Below, piece after piece: positions 45,283 through 56,074 of a stretch of 64,000 bases of DNA. Location: assembly GCA_001599815.1 (NCBI GenBank), contig BCIA01000001.1:3228934-3292933 (forward strand), read 5' to 3'. The stretch is from Furcasterigmium furcatum (taxonomy: Eukaryota > Ascomycota > Sordariomycetes > Glomerellales > Plectosphaerellaceae). Every line of letters starts with the position of its first letter. Position 1 is the first letter of the stretch. Position numbers and translations under genes: made by a program. The notes beneath the pieces are model-generated. The model was not told where the DNA came from and made no database searches. It saw nothing but the letters and a program-made list of their open reading frames with translations.

Positions 45283-46863
45283 ATGGGCTACGTACATCTC
45301 CCTGACGAAATCCTCGTCTCCATCTTCTGGGCCACAACCGAAGACGACACGCGGAAAGAGCAGTACGCCAGCCTCTTAAACTGCATGACCCTCAACAAAA
45401 GACTCTCCCGCATCGCCAAAGAGGTTCTCCTCCACCATGAGTCTCTCGGCAGACAACCGCTCCGTCTCATGCACGCGATCAGCACTGGGGATATTGAATC
45501 GGTCAAGGACATCTTCAGTGGACGGTTTAAACGGCCCATCGAGGTCATGGTCGCGCTGAAGCGAGATCCCCAAAGCTTCCAGTGGTACCACTACAGCTTG
45601 TTGATGCTGGCAGCTGCTTTCGGACATTGCCACATCCTGGAATACTTCCTCAGCATCGGTGCGGATCCAAATCGGTGTATTGACATCCCCGGGTTCGACG
45701 CGCACGAGTCTTATCGCTTTGTGCCTGACGAGCTGCGTCTGGAGTATATCGTACAGGGTGATCAAGCTTGGGACCGGATACCGCTGGGCGGGCTGCGTTT
45801 CCGCGTACCCAGCTTTGAGACCGCTATCCGCAACGGTCATGAGGAGGCAGCGCTGATAGTATTGAGGGGCACTGTCCCAACGCCGTCCAGCATGGTCTAC
45901 ACCGCTGGGCAGCGTTGCATTCCTCGGGCCTTGGTATGCGCTATAGGTCTTAACGCCGTCAACATCGTAAGATATATCCTGGACGGGATGGACTTCGACG
46001 TAACTGAGAACGGGCGTATCGACCTGTTCACTTACGTCGACTGGCAGAGCGTGCAAAGAGATATGATCGAACGCCTGCTTGCTGCGGGTTCCAACCCTCG
46101 AGGACGAAGTCCTTTCGGGTTCGGGCTATCATACTTCACGGCAGCCGTTCGCGGCCGCAACGTCGAGGCTGCGCAAGCTCTTTTAGACGCTGATGCTTGC
46201 CCGATGGATGATGTGGAGAGCATCCATGTCCGGACCGGAGCAATTTCGATCACACAGGCCAGGATTCGCAGCCAGGAGGCCGCCGTCCTGATGGGGCGGC
46301 TCATCGAACGTGGTCTCGAAGTGACCAAGCCGGTGGGGGGCCAGTATACACTTCTCTACCTTGAATGCTTCGGAAGGGACAATGAGTTGGGGTCTGAGTA
46401 CAAATACTCCCGGTGCGACGATTTGAGTCTCGCCCGTCTTCTGCTGAAGAGCGGCGCAGGGCTTGACATCCGCGACGAGCACAAGTGTCCGGCAGCGCCC
46501 TGCAGCCCCTTCTGGCTCAAGGCTCTCGTTCGCGGGATGAGCAGGCTATGCAGCCTCCTCCAAGAGTTGGGCGCCCGCGTCCCGCGGACGGACGAAGAAT
46601 TCATCAACGTCATCGTCCTGGCATTGACTTACGACTCGGCCAAGATTCAAGATAGCCGTCAGTCATGGGTTTTCAATGAGTCCCGGCATTGCAGAAACTT
46701 CACGGGTTACCAAATGCATATTTTTAACTTCCTCGTCGAGATGTCGCCGAAGACGTCGTTCCTTCGGCGGCCAGACGAGGCGATTCCATGGCTGAGGAAG
46801 GTTAGACTTCCACAACTGGTCCCATGCTACGAGAACATGAAGTATCTCCGCACCCGAAGGTGA
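45283..46863 (+). CDS. Ankyrin-repeat-type protein with F-box-like N-terminus
   Basis: Intronless gene for 526 aa. The N-terminus MGYVHLPDEILVSIFW has the LPDEIL motif of F-box-like domains, followed by LNKRLSRIAKEVLLHH, the sort of segment seen after F-boxes; the match is short and tentative. From about 60 onwards repeats of ankyrin type are visible, the best being YSLLMLAAAFGHCHILEYFLSIGADPN (quoted in two parts: YSLLMLAAAFGHCHILEYF and LSIGADPN). Weaker copies include FETAIRNGHEEAALIVL, FTAAVRGRNVEAAQALLDAD and LARLLLKSGAGLDIRDE. This is one of the large, fast-evolving ankyrin/F-box families of filamentous fungi. If the F-box is real, it could be a substrate receptor of an SCF ubiquitin ligase. 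No partner is indicated by its neighbours. Confidence 0.75.
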   Translation: MGYVHLPDEILVSIFWATTEDDTRKEQYASLLNCMTLNKRLSRIAKEVLLHHESLGRQPLRLMHAISTGDIESVKDIFSGRFKRPIEVMVALKRDPQSFQWYHYSLLMLAAAFGHCHILEYFLSIGADPNRCIDIPGFDAHESYRFVPDELRLEYIVQGDQAWDRIPLGGLRFRVPSFETAIRNGHEEAALIVLRGTVPTPSSMVYTAGQRCIPRALVCAIGLNAVNIVRYILDGMDFDVTENGRIDLFTYVDWQSVQRDMIERLLAAGSNPRGRSPFGFGLSYFTAAVRGRNVEAAQALLDADACPMDDVESIHVRTGAISITQARIRSQEAAVLMGRLIERGLEVTKPVGGQYTLLYLECFGRDNELGSEYKYSRCDDLSLARLLLKSGAGLDIRDEHKCPAAPCSPFWLKALVRGMSRLCSLLQELGARVPRTDEEFINVIVLALTYDSAKIQDSRQSWVFNESRHCRNFTGYQMHIFNFLVEMSPKTSFLRRPDEAIPWLRKVRLPQLVPCYENMKYLRTRR

Positions 46864-47745
46864 AGTTCGGCTGCTTCGGTGGCCCATGTTGGAAGAGGGC
46901 TTGGCAGATGTTTTGAAAATTAGACAGTGAGTGTAATATTACCCAACATCCTACTCAACCATGGCCGCCGCAAAAGTTATGAACGACCTCAACAGTGGCG
47001 CCTGTCACCGCTGTCATCCGATGGTGACCGTCCAATGCAGCGAGAGAGTGAGAGAACCCATGCCTCCAACACACCACCGGGCGTCTCGGGCAGACTCCTG
47101 CGCCGTCAACGATGCCCCGAAACTCCACGAAGCGGATATCGTGCCCCGTGGTAGGCCAGTCCATCCCCTGCTGCCATCCCTTTTTTATTCTCACACGTCG
47201 CAGATCAGCGCGGTCGTCGGCCGGATCTCCCAAAATGATCTCTGGGATCCTCGATGAACCAGAGTCCGCCCAAGTTCGGCCGGCGATTGACAGGGGGCAC
47301 CCCGCGCTTAGCCAGGGGTTTACCTCCGATTCCAGGGGTCTGAGGCTCGCGACAGGGGTGCCCCGTGTTTTAGCAGCAGCCTCAAACGTCAGACAGGCAT
47401 GTTCGCGCTCACAGACCCGGGCTCGAAGCAATCGTGTGGCAGCTCCTTGGATGCTTTGGGTGTAAGCGAGCCTGGTGACGGCGAACCCGGCGACCTTCAC
47501 GAACAATGCGAGAGCCGTGACCTGTGGGCCTCGAAAGGGGGCCGCAGACCATCGAGGAGCTCATAAAGACGGAGCTCGGTCGTCACCACCATCGTTTCCT
47601 CTCTCCTCAGCAGCGCTCATTCAGTCCATCTCACTCTTTGATCGTCGACTTTCTTACTTCGCTTCTTCGTGGCCGGTCCCTCACTCTTTTACAACTTCAT
47701 CACACTTGAATCCGAGCTTCCTTCTCAATCCTTTCATCTTTCACC
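46864..47745. other. Intergenic region; no gene seen
   Basis: Domain-less short frames only. From about 47580 to 47740 the plus strand is CT-rich, which fits the leader of the secreted-protein gene that follows. Confidence 0.5.
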
Positions 47746-48422
47746 ATGAAGTTCCTCGCCATCATCACCCTCGCCAGCGCCCTCTGCGTTGCTGCCTCGC
47801 CCCATTCGCGCCACCACAAGCGCCGCCTTCACAAGCGACAGGCCTGCGGAGCGCCTCCCGCTCCCATCTTCTCCGAGATCCCGACCCCCGATGTGCCGGT
47901 GGATGAAACCCCGGCCCCGGCCCCAGCCCCAGCCCCGGAGACGGGAGCCTCGGGGACCTTGGTCCTCTTCGAAGTCGGCGGTGTTCCCGGCAACGAGTGC
48001 CTGACCTTCCGCAACAACGGTACGTGGATAATGGAGACAGCAGTATGGCCGTTGCAATGCTAATAGGATGCTCAGGCGAGATCGTCAACGCCGCCTGCGT
48101 CAACGAGGCGGCTGACCGCCAGCTCACCCCGACAAACCTGAACGGCGCCAACGTCCTCGTTGTCCAGCGTGCTTTCAGCAACGGCTTCAGGCCCGACCTC
48201 GTCGGCCAACAGGTCTGCGTCGGATTCAACGGAACCCACTTCAAGGCCGAGGACTGCCAGTCCAACGCGGTCGAGTTCGTCTCTTTCACGGGAGGCAACA
48301 TGGTTGCCAGCGGCGGAGCCTGCCTCAACGGACACGACGACTTGGCCCAGGTGACGGTCGATGTCAACGGCAACGGCTGTGCTGAGTTCATCCCTACTGA
48401 AGTCACCCCGACACCTCCTTAA
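47746..48422 (+). CDS. Small secreted cysteine-containing protein with Kex2-type sites
   Basis: Predicted extracellular protein of 206 aa with no recognised domain. Exons: 47746-48019 and 48076-48422 (GTACGT..CTCAG, 56 nt intron). A signal peptide is evident (MKFLAIITLASALCVAAS). It is followed by a His/Arg-rich propeptide-like stretch with dibasic sites (HHKRRLHKRQACG), where KR just before QACG fits Kex2 cleavage. A Pro/Ala linker with a PAPAPAPAPE run comes next. The C-terminal part has cysteines in NECLTF, AACVNE, QVCVGF, DCQSN, ACLNG and GCAEF. Spacing suggests several disulphides, and NGT is a possible glycosylation site. The layout resembles fungal secreted proteins of unknown function, including candidate effectors. 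This role is inference. Confidence 0.85.
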
Positions 48423-48686
48423 GGGGACATTCGCAAGAAGGGTAGCGGCTTGAGGGGACATGGGGATTCTCTGAACATGATTGAACGCCCGCCAGGGTCT
48501 AATATAAGCTTCTACGATTCATGTGACTCATTGAAGTTGTCGTCGAATTTATGATGCGTGACCTGTCTAATAATTGACGCTTACGCCGCCTTGAAATGCG
48601 GGTTTGCTGTTCTTTGAAAAGAGCCCGCAACCCAAATTGTACCATGCATCCTCGTCCAACCTTCAACTTTCCCCTTGGGGCCCTCC

Positions 48687-50749
48687 TCATGTGTATGAGA
48701 ACCCAAGCTTGGCTTTGCCGCACTCCTCGCCGTTGTGAAGGACCCGGAATACCAGCAGCCCTGCCTCGTCACTCATCCGGATGTCCAGGGTCAGCCAGAC
48801 CTTGTACATCATCCTGCCCTCCTCGTCCGTTTTGCTGTCCTCGATCTTGGACAGATCAAGCTTGTCGAGGGTGTATTCGATTTCTCCAACCCGTTCGATT
48901 CCTGTTGAGACGTCAGCATCTGCGGTTGAGCTTTCCGAGGGCAAGCTGTTGGCTACTCACGCTCATTCTCGATATTCTCCGGGGCCTCGTCCAAACTGCA
49001 AGCGTAAAGAATCTCCGTGTATCGCCGCTTGAGAGGTAGTGTGATGAGCTTGAAGAACTCGTCGCTGATTTTGGTATTCTCGTCCAGTACGGCGTTCTAC
49101 CACAGGAGAAGGTCAGAATTTGGCTTGGGAAACAGGAACATCCCGGTCTGGGCGTTACTCACCTTGCCTATGCTCCAAATGATGGAGCCTGTCAACCAGT
49201 ATTTCTTGGTAAACGGCTCTTCCCACACGTATCGTTTCCGAGGGTCGAACTTTTCCGGATTATCATGGTAGTATCGCGATGAAATCCCGTAGCCATAGTG
49301 TCGCCGGCATTTCTTTTCTGTTGTGATGGATCCCTCAACGCCTCGTAGGACGGCGCCGCAGACCACGGCTGACCACCTGTGACATTCATCAGTACGACCC
49401 TTGAAGCTTCTGGGCAAGTAGGGGACTCACGCTCCGGTCAATGGTGTTGTCAGTCGAATCGGAGACGGTCGACTCTCGCACCATTCTTGTAGCTTCTCCT
49501 TGATGTAGGGCGATGACCCGAAGCCGCCGACGAGCACCAGCGTGTCGATTGTCTTGTTCTCGGACTCCTTCGCTCGATCGACCTGGCCAGCGACGAGCTC
49601 GAGAATGATCTCCACCACGGGATCGAAGAGGCTCTTCATGTCGTCCTGGGTCAGCAGCACATAGCCGTAGTTCTCCTCGTAGTACTTCTTCAGCTCCGGG
49701 GTCATCACCAGCGACCTCATGGGGAGGTTAAACCGCGCGGGCCGCCGGCTGGGGATCTTCATGCTGAAATCCCGCTTCTTCAGCTCGAACTGGTTCATGA
49801 AGTGGCTCCCGGGCCCGATCATGCGCGACCCGAGCGAGGTGAATGCTGATCCGAATCGCTTTTCCATCAGTTTGTAGAAGTTTCGGTCCACGAAGGTGCC
49901 GCCGCATTTTCCTCCGGCGCCGACGACCAGTTCTTTCAGCTTGAGGGTCGGAGTAACAGTGAGGATCTCGTAGGTTGTGATATCCTAGGCCTGGTTAGAC
50001 GACGTTGCGATTGAGCTCAGTTGCGTGACTTGGAGACTTACAACAGTGCCACCACCCAAGTCGCACACCATTACACCCGCGCCCTCCTCAACCAAGTCCT
50101 GCACGTGATGGATGCTGGACTTGAGAGAAAGATGCGCGGCAGCTTCGGGCTCGGGAATGAGCATCAGTCGATCTCCCTGGCGCGAAGCGAAGCCGGCGTC
50201 AAGGGCGGCAGCCTTGGTGAGCAGCTTGGCCTTCTCCGTCCAGGTCGCGGGGACCGTGAGCCACACGTCGATGGGGAGTTCTTCCAGCTGCCTCTCGCCG
50301 AACTTCTCGTTCACGGCCTCCTGGAACATCCGGTTCAGTCCCTTGAGGTATTCCGTGACGACGCCCTTTGCATTCTTGCCACGGGGCAGCTTCATGATCC
50401 CGCCCGTGGCGTTCTTGAGGTCTGGGTCGTCGTACTCCGTCGGGAGAGCAGACTCGTCGAGCAGCAGCTTCGTCCAGGCATACGTTTTCATGCCCGACTC
50501 GACCTGGTAGCCCCAGGCATTTTCGTCCAGGTCATCATTCTCGCTTGCGAAAGCTACCCACGAGGGGGCCTTCTCGCAGTGCTCTGAGCTGTGACTTGCG
50601 GCACCGGGGTAGGCGGTCCAGGCGTGGATGTCCTTGAAGTCGGCAGCAGTGGATATGGCAAAGCTGATGCCCGAGTAGGTTGTTCCATAGTCGATTCCGA
50701 CAATGAGGCGAGGGCGGGAGCGAATCGCCAGGGAGTCTTTCTTGCCCAT
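48687..50749 (-). CDS. Divergent Hsp70-like ATPase (actin/Hsp70 superfamily)
   Basis: Predicted cytosolic 608 aa protein in five exons: 50749-50042, 49984-49431, 49376-49163, 49096-48961 and 48901-48687. Nucleotide-binding motifs of the superfamily are present: phosphate 1 GIDYGTTYSG (18-27), phosphate 2 VCDLGGGTVDI (spanning the first intron, about 228-238) and the adenosine motif LVLVGGFGSSPYIKEKL (about 390-407). IPEPEAAAH is a typical connecting element. The substrate-binding part of true Hsp70 is absent or unrecognisable. This matches the fungal Hsp70-like group related to mammalian HSPA12 rather than canonical chaperones. In fungi such genes are often multicopy and variable. The ATG at 50749 (MGKKDSL) is used; the upstream TTG-extended frame is not needed. 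It is transcribed away from the coiled-coil gene at 51419, so the two share a 0.67 kb promoter region. Confidence 0.88.
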
Positions 50750-51418
50750 CTTGTCGGCGCGTGGTGGTTGGGTCAATGGGTGAAGGAGAGCCAGAGGTCA
50801 CAGAACAGGACGACTGCTCTGCTGACCAGAATCTGCGACCTGAAATAAGAGACAGGTTATGAATGATCTTTCCCTGCAAAAGCGAGTAGATGTCGGGCGC
50901 GCTGGATGCGACGATGAGGAATCAAGGCAGTACTTGTTGGTCTTGCGACTTGGTCCGCGATCTGGTCCGCCGAGGCACCCAAGGCGAAGAAGCTCCCATG
51001 CTGCTCACGTTCTCATCACCTTATAATCAGGCTCGCAAGGCTCTCGCGACTCCTGCGCCGCAGAGTCACCGATCCCCGAGGTTCCTTGCTAATCCTTACC
51101 AGGCCTGGAACATGACCCGGACATTCAGCCCCGAACGCCAACAACAGGGGTTGCATGGAGTGCAGTGGGCGCAGGCGCTGCAGCTGGAGGCCAGTCTGGA
51201 GCTTCACTGCCTCAAAGCTGAGATGGTTCGCATGCATGTGCATGGGTTCACCTTCACCTTGGGGGCGCTTATCTGCAAGCAGTTCAAGCCGGGAGATCAG
51301 GCTGTCGCAGCGGAGCCTACCCAGGGTGGATGAGAAGGACTCGAATGCTGGTAGGACTAATCACCAGGCATCACGATCGGCAGCGATATTATAAACACTG
51401 CCTGGCTCTGTGGTGTTG
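50750..51418. other. Shared divergent promoter region (Hsp70-like / coiled-coil gene)
   Basis: About 670 nt between divergently transcribed genes. It has a donor/acceptor-like layout on the minus strand that could be a leader intron of the Hsp70-like gene, but this is uncertain. No further gene seen. Confidence 0.45.
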
Positions 51419-53273
51419 ATGCATTCGCCCGCAGGCAGAGCACCGCCATCAAGTCGCGACGACGGCCCTTCTTGCAAGAAGCTGAAAATGGAACAAGAAG
51501 CCAGCAACAGACCACGACCGGGGAGTCGACGCCCAAGTCACCAGATGGCGACAGAACCTGTGGAAGGCGATGCGCCGCAAGAGGTCAGTGTGGTGCAATT
51601 CACCACGAGAATGAGTGCTGACGATGATCCTGCTAGACGCCGCCGCCGTCTGAGCAGCAGACTCAGCCAATGCAGACGCAAGAGATGACTACTATGCCGG
51701 CGAAGAAGACTTTGACGGCAGAGCCTGAGACTCTGAAAAATGAAGCACCATCAGAGCTAAACCAAGCCCAAGTCGAGGGACAGAGGCCTGCTGGTAAAGA
51801 CGAGGCAGCGACCGCGACCGCGGCGACTGCTGCCGCTGCCGCTGCTCAAGAGGGAAAGCCGTCGATTCCTGCGAGAAAAGTATCAAAGGACCGCCCAGAG
51901 CAACATTCTAGAACCGCGCAGCAACAGCCCAGAAAGCCAGAGGCCGAGGCGGCATCAACGCAGAACCCGCGAGTAGCTGGGCCTCGCCCTGAGGAGAAAC
52001 AGCAGCAGCAGCAGCAGCAGCAACAGCAGTCGGATAGCTTCGCTTCTCGAAGTCGCATCGGCCGTTTCTGGTACGGCGAACAGCAAAGTCCAACCAGCAG
52101 CAGCGGCGCAGACGACGCCGCCAGACTGGCATACCTTGAGCGGCGGGTGAAGCAGCTCGAGAACCGCCCGTCGCTTGAACAGTACAACACCTTAATGACG
52201 CGGTACAACCTCCAGAACAAGAGCTTCGTCAATGCTCAGGTCAAGGCAGAACGGCTTGCTGAGGACAAGCATAATCTTCTCACAACCAATCGCAATCTGC
52301 ACCACGAGCTTCTCGAGGAGAAAGAGCAGGTCAAGATCCTCCAGGAGACCCTCCAGCACCAGCAGAGGGCCGTCGCGAAAGTCCACTCCAACTCGACGAA
52401 CTTGCTGGCCCAGGACGTCGCGGCCAAGATGCCAGACGACAAGGCCCGGCGGGCGCTTCGGTCGCTGTTCGACGGCGACATCCTAGGCTGGTGCATGGAA
52501 TACAAGACGGAGCTCATCTCGGACACAAGGGCAGTCAAGCTCCTGGAGGAGGCCGGCATCCTCGCCGACCAGCAGGGCATCCCGCCGGCTCAGCGCCTCG
52601 ACATCGCGGGCAGTACCGCGTCCGCTGTCTTGCTCGAGGCGGCGCTGGCCAGGGACCTCTGCGATTCGTTTTTAGCGGACCCCTTCTTCCTGAACCTCTC
52701 GTTGCTGCGATTTGACCCCGCTGAGTTTAGGAGTAAGCGCTGACATTGCCCCTCGACCGCACTGATTATTTTCATTAAGACTAAGTAACTGACCTGCCTG
52801 TCACAGAACTACCAGACAGCCCAGTGGTGGCCTGGCGCATGCGCACCTGCGAGTTCCTCGAGGCAGCGTTCCCGCCTAACGGGGACTTCTTCGCGCAGCG
52901 AGCCCAGGCCTTCGCCTCGCGGTACGCATACCTGCTGGAGCCGCTCGACGAGACCGGCATGGCCGAGCTGGCGGACCTGTACGAGCGGTTCTGCTGGATC
53001 GCGCTGCAGCTGTGGAAGCGCAAGGCGCTTATCTCCGTGGAAGGATTGGGCGAGCAGGAGGGGCTGAAGCACTTCCTCTCCGGCGACGGGGAGATGGAGG
53101 CGCACGCGTCGGTGCAGCACGAGTTGGGCAGCACGAGGCTGGACGGGCGCCCCATTCACGTCCTGGTTCGCCCCCGGATTGTGGCAGAGCCGATCCTCAA
53201 CTCGGGTCGGTCGGGGTCGAGGGTGGTGTGGTCCAATGCGGTTGTCTGGGTGTCCAACAACCAGGGGCCTTGA
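51419..53273 (+). CDS. Uncharacterised poly-Q coiled-coil protein
   Basis: Unrecognised protein of 575 aa. Exons: 51419-51583, 51637-52732 and 52807-53273. The first join (CCGCAAGAG to ACGCCGCCG, 53 nt intron with TGCTGAC branch-like site) gives an in-frame extension of the long second exon. The N-terminal third is low-complexity: basic, Gln/Pro/Ala-rich, with an Ala run and a ten-Gln run at about 177-186. A coiled coil follows (about 215-310: RLAYLERRVKQLENR, LLEEKEQVKILQETLQ). The C-terminal half (about 310-575) is a conserved-looking globular region rich in Leu and aromatic residues (SLFDGDILGWCMEYKTEL, FCWIALQLWKRKALI, IHVLVRPRIVAEPIL). No catalytic motif was seen. It lies between the Hsp70-like ATPase and the GTPase; a shared process is possible but only suggested by proximity. 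Confidence 0.75.
52003..52029 (+). repeat. (CAG/CAA)n tract encoding poly-Gln
   Basis: An almost pure CAG run, interrupted by CAA, encodes ten consecutive Gln residues in the coiled-coil protein. It is likely to be length-variable. Confidence 0.8.
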
Positions 53274-53967
53274 GGTCGGGCTCCCGAGGTAGGCAGGCTG
53301 GACGCCTTAGACAGTGACCCTGGTTAAGCTTTGCGACAGTGCTGAAAGTAGACTCGGTGACCTGGGATCGCAGGAGGCAGAACTGACTGGGGAGGCGACT
53401 TCGGTGCTTGCAAATCACCACCTATTACACATCTTGAAAGTGTGCCCTGCTCGGAGACGATTCCATTCTCGATGTTCACCCGATTTCGATTCCCATGGTG
53501 CTTCTTGGGGGCTCGTACAAGGCTCTCAGCTCCCTGGTGACGCGCGATGGCTGAGTGAGCCCTGGATGCAACCATTAGCAAGTCCTGTTATACCCTGTTC
53601 GGTGCTGCATGGTGGCTGTTCCTCCATCTGCAGGCGGGCCAGCCAAACCACGAGATGTCTGGGTGCCCCCTCAATAGCGTGAGCGCCCCCTGCAAGACTC
53701 AAGCAGGCTGTAAGTTGGGGGCGGTTTAGGTGATGAGGAGCGGGAATCTCGGCACTCATCTGTGCAGGGATGCCCATCAGGCTGCGGAGAGGCAACCAGG
53801 AGGCAACCCGGCCCATATACACTTTCAAGGAGGGGTGCATCGACGACGAAGTGATGACTCTGACCTGGAAGTAGAAACATGAGCTGAATGATCCTGGACT
53901 CGACATTGTCGGGAGCTCCAACATTGTCATTTTTCCTTGAACCGAGCTCGAGAAATTGACCGACCGA
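53274..53967 (+). other. Spacer before the GTPase gene; no gene seen
   Basis: About 0.7 kb containing only domain-less frames; it presumably carries the 3' UTR of the coiled-coil gene and the promoter of the GTPase gene. Confidence 0.5.
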
Positions 53968-55566
53968 ATGACGCTCATCACAGTCAACAACGGGAGGCGA
54001 ACGCCCTCCATCGCGAGTAGCTCGAGCTCTCAGGAGTCTCTTGAGCTCACCCAGAGCGATGTCTCTCTCATCGCTGTCATGGGAGTCACAGGCTCCGGGA
54101 AGAGCAACTTCCTCCGCCTCATCACGGAAACCTGTGGCAACCAAGGCCCTGCCGTAGGCCATAACCTAGATTCTTGTAAGTCGCCGTCGCGTGTCGAGGG
54201 TTCGGTCCTTCGCATCTGATCTGACCTCATCCCGCCAGGCACCCAAAAGACCGAAAAGTACGAATGCGTCCTCGGCGGCCACCAGTTCGTCTTCTTCGAC
54301 ACGCCTGGTTTCGACGATACCTACCGCGGCGACGCCGACATCCTCGCCGACGTGGCCCAAGTGCTCAGCTCGTCGTACAAGAGCAAGCTGAGGCTCAGCG
54401 GCATCATCTACCTGCACCGCATCAAGGACGAGCGGATGACCAACGCGATCATGCGAAACCTCTCCATGTTCCGCAATCTATGTGGTGATAACGCGTTCAA
54501 AAATGTGGTGCTCGTCACCACCTTCTGGGACGAGCTGCAGGACCAGGCGAAGGGCGAGTCCCGTGAGGCGCAGCTCACGAAGAAGTCGGACTGGTGGGGA
54601 TACATGACCGCCAAGGGCTCAAAGCTACGGAGGTTTGATAACACACGAGAGTCGGCGCTCAGCATCGTGAGTGAACTGGTCGGCGTACCGACGATCACGT
54701 TGCAGGTGCAGGAAGAGATGGTCCACCGAGGTCTGGAGGTCGAGCAGACAACGGCCGGTGAAGCGCTGAACCGGGAACTCCTGGAGCAGCAGGCACAGTT
54801 CGAGGACGAGTTGAAGAACCTGCAGCAAGAAAAGGAGCAGGCGCAAAGGGACCACGACGTTCAACTACAGCAGTTCCTCGAGACGATGGAGTCTGAGAAG
54901 ACCTCCCTGCTGCGCGAGATCGAGAGGGAGCAGGCCGCGCTGCACGCCGACAGGCGAGAGGAGCGTCGCAGGATGGAACAGGAGTTCGCCGACGAGCGGG
55001 CGCGTCTCCAGCGCAAGCTCAAGGACATGATCGAGGAGTCAAAACGGGCCAAGGAAGACCTCGAGGCTGACGCGAGAGACGACCGGCGCCGCATGAAGCT
55101 CGAGTACGACGAGCAGATACAAGACATCCTCCGACAGCAGCACACGCGCGACCAGCGCAGGATCAAGGAGCTCGAGGAGCGGCTCGCCGCCGAGCGGAAG
55201 GACAGCAACCAGCGTCTGCAGGATGCCTTCAACAAATCCAACTCGGCCCTGGTCGATCTCAAAGCGAACATGCGCCAAGCGCGGGACAAGGACCGCCGGC
55301 GATACCAGGACCAGATTCTCGAGATCGAGAAGCGCCAGCGAGACGTCAGCACCCAGAGCGAGGAGTGGCTCCAAGACATGAAGACCCTGAGTCAACAGAT
55401 CTCGGAGTTTCAGCTGAAACAGAAGAACACGGGAGGATCCCAGTGGTATGAGCTTGAGACGAGGATTCAGGAGCTCGAGTCGACGAAGAAGGAGAAGACG
55501 AACACTTTCTGGAGCTCGATTGGATCCCTGGCCGGGGTTGGAAGTCTGCTTTTAGCCATTCTCTAA
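53968..55566 (+). CDS. P-loop GTPase with long coiled coil and hydrophobic C-terminal tail
   Basis: Predicted 511 aa protein. Exons: 53968-54175 and 54239-55566. The GTPase domain (about 30-235) shows G1/Walker A GVTGSGKSN (39-47), G3 DTPGFDD (90-96) and a probable G4 VTTFWDE (about 161-167), a T-x-x-D-like variant. The layout is that of AIG1/GIMAP- and septin-related TRAFAC GTPases. Fungal proteins of this type are common but mostly unstudied. From about 265 to 455 the protein is an almost uninterrupted charged coiled coil (REIEREQAALHADRREERRR and similar). The last 16 residues, SIGSLAGVGSLLLAIL, are hydrophobic and could be a tail anchor, placing the GTPase on a membrane surface. The ATG at 53968 is preferred over an in-frame TTG at 53956. 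Dimerisation-driven GTP hydrolysis, as in GIMAPs, is inference. Confidence 0.85.
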
Positions 55567-56074
55567 TTCCCCAGCGTGTGAGCATAGGGCTGGTGTCTCA
55601 AGAATACCAAACTGACAACGAACTTTGTTTCGGGTGGCGCAATCTGGCTCGTGGGCGCAGAGGAGGGGAATGCTGAAGGGAATCAACGGCCCGGGGACCC
55701 AAAGGAATGGGTTTAGTGCTACTTATACGTACCTTATAGATGCCGATGCAAATAGTTCCATGATTCCAACGTTTCTCAGCCCTCATCTCAGTCCCTCCCC
55801 GGATGCTCTGTATACCCAACTTCCTCGGCAACGCCTGACTTGCGACGACGTTTGTCTTTTGTGGCTCCCCAAGCACGGATCCAATGGCCATCAAGATCAC
55901 CAATGAATCATTTAGGGGCATTGGGGTTGGAAAACATTTGAGATCACGACGTTGAAGAGACTCCTGGACAACCGACGTGGAGTACGACAACCTCAACTGT
56001 TGAGGGCCCGGCACATTGTGCATGATCTATCTATCCATGTCTATAGCACTTATCCTACCACATCTTCACAAACA
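55567..56074. other. Convergent 3' region between GTPase and Zn2Cys6 genes
   Basis: About 0.5 kb, 3' UTRs expected from both sides. No gene seen. Confidence 0.55.
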
